Assembly (NCBI GenBank): GCA_023807065.1
Contig: JAJJLU010001071.1
Span: 1 to 10,747 of the forward strand
Origin: Isotricha intestinalis
Taxonomy: Eukaryota; Ciliophora; Litostomatea; Vestibuliferida; Isotrichidae
Direction of reading: 5' to 3'
Length of the DNA stretch: 10,747 bases
Positions 1-5,870 of the stretch are shown one piece after another. Position 1 is the stretch's first letter; every line of letters begins with the position of its first letter. The notes beneath the pieces were generated by a model. It did not search any database and had not been told where the DNA came from. It saw only the letters and a list, made by a program, of their open reading frames with translations. The translations under genes were made by a program, and so were the position numbers.

Positions 1-1
1 T

Positions 2-343
2 CATCTTTTAAATTTTTATTTTTCTTTTTTTCCTTCTTTTTATATTCTTTATTTTTTATTTAAAAATTCTGGATGTGAAGAAGAATTAATAGCTTTCCTC
101 TCAAAGACTGATTCAATTAAAGTAAAAGATTCTTATAAATTTCCAACCTTTCTTTTAATTCTTCGTATTTTTTCTGATTTAGATTGTTTAGATTTACAAT
201 TTAACACTGAAGATTATTTTGGAGTATTAATTAAAGAGGAAATTATTTTAGGCCTTAAAAGTAGAAGTTATGAAAATTTCCAAAAATCAGAAAAATCCAA
301 TCCCTATTTTTCATTATTAAAATTCATTTATTTTAATTTTTAA
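2..343 (+). CDS. 3' end of an unrecognised protein-coding gene (partial at left edge)
   Basis: An open frame enters from the left edge and ends at TAA 341-343, giving 113 codons without an in-frame ATG. From about position 62 the composition is protein-like and less AT-biased than the flanking DNA, with mixed charged and hydrophobic residues (CEEELIAFLSKTDS, then FSDLDCLDLQFNTEDYFG, then KEEIILGLKSRSYENF). The first 60 bases are almost pure T-rich and translate to Phe/Leu/Tyr/Ser, so they could be a hydrophobic segment, an intron tail or a non-coding leader. I recognise no family. It could be the C-terminus of a larger protein or a relic of one. The 116 bases that follow, up to the next start, are AT-rich spacer with a short hairpin. 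Confidence 0.5.
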   Translation, partial: HLLNFYFSFFPSFYILYFLFKNSGCEEELIAFLSKTDSIKVKDSYKFPTFLLILRIFSDLDCLDLQFNTEDYFGVLIKEEIILGLKSRSYENFQKSEKSNPYFSLLKFIYFNF

Positions 344-361
344 TATATACTAAATTTAAAA

Positions 362-381
362 ATGAATAAATCTTTATTCAT
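362..381. repeat. Short perfect inverted repeat (hairpin) after the left-edge gene
   Basis: The arms ATGAATAAA (362-370) and TTTATTCAT (373-381) are exact reverse complements separated by 2 bases. The hairpin lies about 20 bp after the stop codon at 341-343. It may mark a 3' end, but in DNA this AT-rich a 9-bp arm could arise by chance. Confidence 0.35.
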
Positions 382-444
382 ATTACTTAAATGATATTAA
401 TTCGAGTAATTTCTAGAATTATTTGATTTATTATTAAATAAATA

Positions 445-456
445 ATTAAATATAAA
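445..456 (+). promoter_or_regulatory. ATTAAATATAAA start-proximal element, copy 1
   Basis: The exact 12-mer ATTAAATATAAA lies 3 bp before the ATG at 460. The identical sequence sits 4 bp before the ATG at 2034 and 7 bp before the ATG at 4876. So close to the start codon, it is best read as a core promoter/initiator or very short 5' leader element. Its presence here argues that 460 was once a real start codon even though the frame is now broken. The function is inferred from position only. Confidence 0.5.
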
Positions 457-459
457 TAT

Positions 460-748
460 ATGAGTATTGCTATTGCAATAGGAGATGGATATTGAAGTAT
501 AGCTGTTATTAATCTTTCTCTATTTGCACAATTTGTATATAAGAAATATGAACCGATTATTAAATCTCGTGGATTGAAAATAATTTCTTCTTTAAAAATA
601 GGTAATTAAGAATAAATTAGGATTCAAAAAATCAACAGAAATCCTTGATTTGGGAATTATAACTTTTGTTCTGATAATGCTCAAAATATTTTACAAACGC
701 TTTCAGTGATTAAGATTTTGTTCTTTCAAAAATTACATCAGGAAATGA
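460..748 (+). pseudogene. Broken 5' part of the Gly/Ala/Lys-repeat gene (several frame disruptions)
   Basis: The ATG at 460 has the same upstream 12-mer as two intact genes, but its frame hits TGA at 493-495 after 11 codons. If that stop is ignored, a protein-like stretch continues (SIAVINLSLFAQFVYKKYEP, then SRGLKIISSL) to a TAA at 604-606. Downstream, plausible coding pieces appear in changing frames: GFKKSTEILDLG, then SDNAQNILQTLSVIKI, then SGNEPIPVKDKQ just before the intact frame that starts at 749. At least one nonsense change and about three frame changes are therefore needed. Alternatives are base-calling indels in the assembly or unrecognised introns: a GT-AG intron from 464 to 764 would formally join ATGA to the later frame but leaves no signal peptide. 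No family recognised. Confidence 0.5.
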
Positions 749-1888
749 ACCCATTCCTGTAAAGGACAAACAAAACCAGAGATAATACAAGAAAAAGAGA
801 AAAAACCTGATAATACTGAATTTCCTGATAAACCAAAACTACAACCAAGAAACACACCAAAACCACAACCAAAAAATACACCTAAACCACAACCAAAAAA
901 TACACCTAAACCACAACCAAGAAACACACCAAAACCACAACCAAAAACTACACCTAAACCACAACCAAAAACAAAAATAACAACAAAAGAGACCAAAGAA
1001 TCAAATCCTTTATCTCAATCAACAACAAAAACAAAAACTTATGAAAGAGGTAATGACAAATTCAAAGCAAAACTTACAACGGAAACAACAAAAAAAACAG
1101 GAATTAATACTAGAGTAGAGGAATTATCAATTTCTAATGTGAAGCTCCCAAAAGGTAAAAATCCAATTAATGTAGAAATATCAAATAAAGATGGAAATAA
1201 AAAATTAGCAGCAGAAGTGACAAGTAATAAAGGAGTAGGTCCAATAGTAGATAGTAGAACATATAGAGGAGAAGTATTTACAGGAAAAGATGGAACTGGT
1301 GTTGGAGTACAAGTAAAAGACACAAAAGGAGTAGAACAAGATATTGGAATTGCAAAAGCTAAAGCAACACATAGTACATATGTTGGAGCAGAAGGAAAAT
1401 ATAAAGATGGTAGAGTTTCAGCAAAAGTATATGCAGGTAAAGAGGCTGAAGCAGAAGCTAAAGTAAAAGTAGGCCAACATGAGTATGGTGCTTCAGCAAA
1501 AGCAGGTGCAGAAGCAGGAGTAGGTGCTTATGGTGATTTTAAAAAAAGAGAAGTTGGTGTTCAAGGAGAACTTAAAGCTGAAGCTAAAGTAGAAGTTGAT
1601 GTTGGACCTTTTGTTCATATTGTTGCTGATGCTGGTGTTGATGTTAAAGCTGAACTTGCTTATAATAAAAAAAGAGGTTTACATGGTGGAATTGATGCTA
1701 ATTTACATGCTGGTGTTGAAGTCTATTTTGGACCCAAAAGATCACAAAACTTTGATGTTGGTCAAGTCAAAGAATATTATAATGGATTCTATGAAAAGAA
1801 CCTTTATAATAATCAATTCATGAGAAAACTTAGTAAAAAGAATAATCATATGAAAAGAATTTCTTTTAATTATCATAGAGTATTTTAA
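749..1888 (+). CDS. Pro-Lys linker plus Gly/Ala/Lys-rich beta-repeat domain; fragment lacking an ATG start
   Basis: The frame is open from 749 (after TGA 746-748) to TAA 1886-1888, 379 residues, but its first ATG is near the C-terminus (1820), so it is the 3' part of a longer gene rather than a complete one. A GTG at 1139 is not a credible eukaryotic start. The order is: a Lys/Glu-rich segment; five 8-residue units of the form (K/R)(N/T)TPKPQP (848-967); a Thr/Lys segment; then, from about 1139, repeats rich in Gly, Ala and Lys with alternating hydrophobic residues, typical of beta strands (KVKVGQHEYGASAKAGAEAG). The last 40 residues are basic and Asn/Tyr-rich. It aligns by eye with the minus-strand protein at 5871-8117: AKAGAEA (1496-1516) against AKAGAEG (residues 468-474), and NNQFMRKL (1808-1831) against NNNQFIKKV (residues 581-589). 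The role is unknown; a secreted or surface structural protein is an inference from its paralogue. The missing start suggests a pseudogene or assembly indels. Confidence 0.6.
   Translation, partial: THSCKGQTKPEIIQEKEKKPDNTEFPDKPKLQPRNTPKPQPKNTPKPQPKNTPKPQPRNTPKPQPKTTPKPQPKTKITTKETKESNPLSQSTTKTKTYERGNDKFKAKLTTETTKKTGINTRVEELSISNVKLPKGKNPINVEISNKDGNKKLAAEVTSNKGVGPIVDSRTYRGEVFTGKDGTGVGVQVKDTKGVEQDIGIAKAKATHSTYVGAEGKYKDGRVSAKVYAGKEAEAEAKVKVGQHEYGASAKAGAEAGVGAYGDFKKREVGVQGELKAEAKVEVDVGPFVHIVADAGVDVKAELAYNKKRGLHGGIDANLHAGVEVYFGPKRSQNFDVGQVKEYYNGFYEKNLYNNQFMRKLSKKNNHMKRISFNYHRVF
848..967 (+). repeat. Five tandem 24-bp units encoding (K/R)(N/T)TPKPQP
   Basis: The units at 848-871, 872-895, 896-919, 920-943 and 944-967 each encode an 8-residue Pro/Lys/Gln segment. 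They differ by silent changes (CCA/CCT) and by K/R and N/T swaps, so the array is old enough to have diverged while keeping its frame. It forms an extended, positively charged linker before the repeat domain. Confidence 0.85.
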
Positions 1889-2017
1889 AATAAATAATTT
1901 TTAATAAGTTTTAAATAGTAGTTTGAGCAATATTGTTTTTTAATTATTTTTTGTATTCATTATATTTTAATTAAATTAATGAATTACTTAATTTAGATTA
2001 AACAATTTAAATCATAA

Positions 2018-2029
2018 ATTAAATATAAA
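2018..2029 (+). promoter_or_regulatory. ATTAAATATAAA start-proximal element, copy 2
   Basis: The exact 12-mer lies 4 bp before the ATG at 2034 of the LRR gene, followed by an A-run into the start codon. It is identical to the copies before 460 and 4876. It is probably a core promoter/initiator element, with transcription starting very near the coding region; this is inferred from recurrence and position. Confidence 0.55.
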
Positions 2030-2033
2030 AAAA

Positions 2034-4793
2034 ATGGAATCTTTAGAATTAGGAGAAGAAGATTTATATTGTATAAACGACAAAGCCAAAAGGCTTCAAA
2101 CAAGAAAGCAATTAATATTAAATAGAATAATAAAAAACACAATAAATTATAATACATATAAAACAAAAAATTCAAAATTAAAATTTAGTCGTTTAAATCA
2201 GCTTTTAAAAGCGAATTCCTTATATGATAATTTAGTAAATGATATGAATAGAAATTTATTAAATAAAATGCCATATTTACTTTTTGGAACAGTAGAATCA
2301 ATATTTGTAGATGAAGAAAAAAGTGAAAAAACAAAAGAATATGGTTGTGCAATTTTAATTGATTCAAGTATTATTTTATTACCAGCAAAAAATTTAATTT
2401 TTGATAATTCAAGTTTTGAAACTGGAGAAAATGAGGAAAAAAAAAATGAAAAAGATGAGAAAAAAGAAAAAGAAGAAAAATATAATTTTAAATTATTTGA
2501 AGTTGAATTTAAGCCTTTAAATATATCTCCTGAATATAGAAGTTATTTACCAAAAAGTATAAAAGTAATCGATCATTATACTCCTTTAAATAATCAAGAA
2601 AGTGATTATTCAAATGAAAATAATAAAAATAATGAATCAAATGAAAAAAGTGATGAAGATAAATTATTAAATTCTTGGGGTTTAGCTTTTTTAGAATATC
2701 CTATTGGAGATGTTATTAATTATATTTATTCTTGTAATAATGCTTTTCCTTCTTATTTAAAAGGAATGAAACAAAAAAAATTAAATGATCCTTTTGATGA
2801 AAACAATAAAATTATGAATGATATTTTTATTAAGAATTTAACTAATGATGAATTAGAAAAAAGTGATATTCATTTTTTAGAATGTTTCCCTAGGAATAAT
2901 AATAATAATTTAACTACAATGAATAATACTGAAAATCAACAAACTCAAAGTTTACAAGGTTCAAATAATTTAAATAATAATAATAATAATACCAATGAAG
3001 ATATTGAAGTTACTTCCTTATATGATTTCTATGAAAGTTATTATAATATGAATTTTGATACCAAATTAATTTATTTAAAAAATCCTTATCAAGATTTAAA
3101 ATTTGAAGAAGATATTTTACCAGGTTTTATTATAGGAGAATATATGAAAAAATATTATTTATTAGGAATGAATACAAATACAATGATTAAATTTTCAATG
3201 GATGAAGAAGAAAAAAATAATAATGAAAATAAAAATAATGAAAACAATGAAAATAATGATAATAAAAAAGATGAAAATAATAATAATGAAAATATTGAAA
3301 AAGAATCTCCAATTTATCATATTGCAATTAGATTTACTAAAGAATTATGTGATGAAATAAATAAAAAAATAATAGAATTTAATGAACATTATCCAAATAA
3401 TATAAATTTTAATTGTAAAGTTTTTGATAAATTAAATAAAAAAATAAAATCAAAAGAAATATTATATGGTCTTTTAAAGAATAACTGTGAAAATTTATAT
3501 AAATTATTAAATGAAATAAAAGAAGATTCATCACTTTCAAATTCCGATAAAAAAAGTTTAGATATAGAATTTGGTTTAAATATGAAATTTCTCCAATTTT
3601 CATTAATGATGTTATTTAATAAATTTTCTTCATCAATAATAGAAAGTAAAATAATTGATATGGAAAATATGAAAATTGGTTATTTTCCAGGTTCTTCAAT
3701 TTTAAGTGAAATAATTCAAAGTAAAGATTCAATAATGACAATAAATTTGAAGAACAATGAATTATATTCTAATGGAATAAAAGAAATTATGTTACCTATA
3801 TTTAATAAAAAAAAAATATTAGATTTAGGAAAAGATTTAAAATGTCTATGTTTAGATTTTAATAAATTAGATGGTAAAAGCTTAAAATATATACGTTATT
3901 TAATAAAAGTATCTCCTCAATTAGCATTAATAAATTTAAGTTCAAATTATATAAAAGGATCATCATTAAGACACTTAATTCATTGTACTCGTGAAAAAGA
4001 ATTTTTAGAAATATTATATTTGAATAATAATATGTTAGGAAATGAATGTGGAGAATATTTAAACCAAATATTACGTAATTTAATAAATTTAAGAGAATTA
4101 AATTTATCATGTAATTGTTTAGGTGATGCAACAATGCCTCAAATATTAAATATATTGAAAGAAAATAATAAAATAGAAACATTATATTTAGGTTCGAATG
4201 ATATAGGACCAAATAGTTCAGAATATATAGCAAATTTTTTAAGTAATAATCAATCTTTAAAAATATTATGGTTAAATAATAATCCTTTAGGATCAAATGG
4301 AATTAAATTAATATCTCAAGCTTTAAGTACAAAATTAATTTTAGAAGAAATAAATTTAAATTCTACTCAAGCTGGTGATGAAGGAGGAAAAGAATTATTT
4401 GAAAATATTAAAATGAATAAATATTTAAAAAGATTATATTTTAATTGTAATAGATTAGAAAAAAATTCAATGGAAAAATTAGGTGAAATGATGAAAATGG
4501 ATAATGATGATGAAAAAAGTGAAGGTGGAATCGAATTATTAAGTTTAAGTGGAAATTTAATTAATGATGAATGTATTAATTATTTTGTTGAAGAATTAAT
4601 GAGATATAGATGGTTGAGAGAATTAAAATTAAATTCTAATTTTATTTCTGATGATGGAGGAGAACTTATTCTTTATGCTGTTTTACAAAATATGAATATT
4701 ACAAAAGTTAATTTAGAAAATAATCAAACTACTTGGGAAGTTAATAATGAAAACTTTAAAACTTTTAGAGATGATATTCAAATTTATTTTTAA
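2034..4793 (+). CDS. LRR protein with an N-terminal degenerate trypsin-like (pseudoprotease) region
   Basis: 919 residues. The start is the first ATG after the upstream 12-mer and an A-run. The C-terminal third (about 566-905) holds about 12 leucine-rich repeats of the ribonuclease-inhibitor class with a 28-residue period (LEILYLNNNMLGNECGEYL, IETLYLGSNDIGPNSSEYI, LKILWLNNNPLGSNGIKLI), which form protein-binding curved solenoids. The N-terminal half, once low-complexity inserts are set aside (Glu/Lys at about 132-150; Asn at about 290-325 and 389-423), follows the order of a chymotrypsin-fold peptidase: a strand YGCAILIDSSIILLPAKN where active enzymes have ...AAHN; SWGLAFLEYPIGD where they have D-x-A-L; EDILPGFIIG before YYLLGMNTN where they have GxSGGP before the 'YxLIGIHT' strand; then IAIRFTKELCDEI, like the C-terminal helix region. 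Lys119, Gly216 and Ile/Leu361-362 would replace His, Asp and Ser, so it should be inactive as a protease. The LRR call is firm; the protease relationship is inference by eye. No signal peptide or membrane segment, so probably cytosolic. Confidence 0.92.
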   Translation: MESLELGEEDLYCINDKAKRLQTRKQLILNRIIKNTINYNTYKTKNSKLKFSRLNQLLKANSLYDNLVNDMNRNLLNKMPYLLFGTVESIFVDEEKSEKTKEYGCAILIDSSIILLPAKNLIFDNSSFETGENEEKKNEKDEKKEKEEKYNFKLFEVEFKPLNISPEYRSYLPKSIKVIDHYTPLNNQESDYSNENNKNNESNEKSDEDKLLNSWGLAFLEYPIGDVINYIYSCNNAFPSYLKGMKQKKLNDPFDENNKIMNDIFIKNLTNDELEKSDIHFLECFPRNNNNNLTTMNNTENQQTQSLQGSNNLNNNNNNTNEDIEVTSLYDFYESYYNMNFDTKLIYLKNPYQDLKFEEDILPGFIIGEYMKKYYLLGMNTNTMIKFSMDEEEKNNNENKNNENNENNDNKKDENNNNENIEKESPIYHIAIRFTKELCDEINKKIIEFNEHYPNNINFNCKVFDKLNKKIKSKEILYGLLKNNCENLYKLLNEIKEDSSLSNSDKKSLDIEFGLNMKFLQFSLMMLFNKFSSSIIESKIIDMENMKIGYFPGSSILSEIIQSKDSIMTINLKNNELYSNGIKEIMLPIFNKKKILDLGKDLKCLCLDFNKLDGKSLKYIRYLIKVSPQLALINLSSNYIKGSSLRHLIHCTREKEFLEILYLNNNMLGNECGEYLNQILRNLINLRELNLSCNCLGDATMPQILNILKENNKIETLYLGSNDIGPNSSEYIANFLSNNQSLKILWLNNNPLGSNGIKLISQALSTKLILEEINLNSTQAGDEGGKELFENIKMNKYLKRLYFNCNRLEKNSMEKLGEMMKMDNDDEKSEGGIELLSLSGNLINDECINYFVEELMRYRWLRELKLNSNFISDDGGELILYAVLQNMNITKVNLENNQTTWEVNNENFKTFRDDIQIYF

Positions 4794-4856
4794 AATAATT
4801 TTTTTTTTAATTTTTATTTAAATATACATTTTTTTATTTTCTGGATTAAAATTCAT

Positions 4857-4868
4857 ATTAAATATAAA
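4857..4868 (+). promoter_or_regulatory. ATTAAATATAAA start-proximal element, copy 3
   Basis: The exact 12-mer lies 7 bp before the ATG at 4876, inside the 82-bp spacer after the LRR gene. It is preceded by AAAATTCAT (4848-4856), reminiscent of the AAAAATTCA initiator described for Entamoeba genes, though that match may be coincidental. It suggests the gene has its own promoter rather than sharing a transcript with the LRR gene. Confidence 0.55.
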
Positions 4869-4875
4869 AATAAAA

Positions 4876-5715
4876 ATGAAAAAAGTTCAAGAAGTTGTAT
4901 TAAAAAAAGATATAGAAATAATCAAAAATCACACAACTCAAATAACAAAATTAAGTAAATATGATAAAATACTTTTAAAAGGGAATAATATTCATATAAA
5001 AATAGAAGAAAAAGAAATTCCAATAATATCAACAAAATCTTTTTTCACAATATGTAAAATGTCAAAAGCAGTTCCAGAAGAAATAGTTTTTTTTAGTTTA
5101 TATATTACAGATATAATAACAGAAAGTGATTATATTAGTGTTAATGAAAGAGAAAAAAAAATTAAAAAAAAAATTCCTATTTATGAAAAATATAAAGAAA
5201 GTTTACTTAAAATTTTAATTAAAAATGGAAATATAATTGCAAAAAAACCAGATTTATATAACAAAATATGGAAATTAGCTTATAAGTATTTATTTATTTT
5301 TCCTATTATTATTTTATTAGGTTTATTAACTTTATGGATTAATTTTTCTTTTGTTTTATTTTCTTTTATTGTTTTAATGAATTTTATATTAATTGGATTA
5401 TTATTAACTGTCTATTATTTAGGAAATAAGAAATTAAAAGAAAAAAATATTCAAGAATGGAATTTGATTAATTTAATGATTTTTGCTATTGTGGTTATTA
5501 ATTTAATTTCTATTTTAGGTACTTTTGTTAATTTTATTGGAGGAAAAATTTACTTGTTTTTAAATTCTGGAAAAACTTTAATTGTCCCTTTTTATTTATT
5601 TTTAAGCTTTTTTTTATTTGGAGTTTTATGGTTAAATATTGAATTAAATAAATTTTATGAAAAATATTATGAAGAAGAACAATCTGGGAAATTATTAGAG
5701 GAAATTGAACCTTAA
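4876..5715 (+). CDS. Four-transmembrane-segment protein of unknown family
   Basis: 279 residues, starting at the ATG after the upstream 12-mer and ending at TAA 5713-5715. Residues 1-135 are soluble, Lys/Ile/Glu-rich and contain a very basic patch (EREKKIKKKI, about 91-100). Four hydrophobic segments follow at about 138-156, 158-182, 197-222 and 234-256, separated by short loops; the loop after segment 2 is basic (GNKKLKEKN). The C-terminus is acidic (YEEEQ...LLEEIEP). There is no cleavable signal peptide, so the first membrane helix would act as an internal anchor and the large N-terminal domain is probably cytosolic. I recognise no catalytic or transport motif. The gene is head-to-tail with the LRR gene and convergent with the repeat gene (155-bp gap). 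The membrane topology is well supported; the function is unknown. Confidence 0.85.
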   Translation: MKKVQEVVLKKDIEIIKNHTTQITKLSKYDKILLKGNNIHIKIEEKEIPIISTKSFFTICKMSKAVPEEIVFFSLYITDIITESDYISVNEREKKIKKKIPIYEKYKESLLKILIKNGNIIAKKPDLYNKIWKLAYKYLFIFPIIILLGLLTLWINFSFVLFSFIVLMNFILIGLLLTVYYLGNKKLKEKNIQEWNLINLMIFAIVVINLISILGTFVNFIGGKIYLFLNSGKTLIVPFYLFLSFFLFGVLWLNIELNKFYEKYYEEEQSGKLLEEIEP

Positions 5716-5870
5716 AAAAAATATGATTTAGTAAATACATTTTAATTAATTATTTATTTAATAAAAATGAACAATAATTAAAAAACCAAATTAATATTCT
5801 TATATATTTTTATCATTTTTTAAAAAAGAACTAATAATAGAAAATTAATAAAAACAAAAAAAAAATCTTT

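Noticed and set aside
470..481. Perfect 12-bp palindrome CTATTGCAATAG
   Set aside because: It is isolated, lies inside the decayed coding region and has no second copy; a chance match is likely.
493..495. In-frame TGA read as Trp (alternative code) or selenocysteine
   Set aside because: The same frame then meets TAA and further breaks; the intact genes use TGG for Trp and have no internal TGA, so a variant code is not supported.
733..996. Minus-strand open frame rich in Gly/Cys/Phe opposite the KPQP repeats
   Set aside because: It is the antisense shadow of the 24-bp repeat array; the periodic GCGLGVFFG pattern is just the complement of PKPQPKNTP codons.
1139..1141. GTG as the start of the 249-aa frame
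   Set aside because: The frame is open for 130 more codons upstream and includes the KPQP linker; GTG starts are not expected in a nuclear genome.
2899..2990. AAT trinucleotide tracts as microsatellites of separate interest
   Set aside because: They are in-frame Asn homopolymers, common in AT-rich protist proteins.
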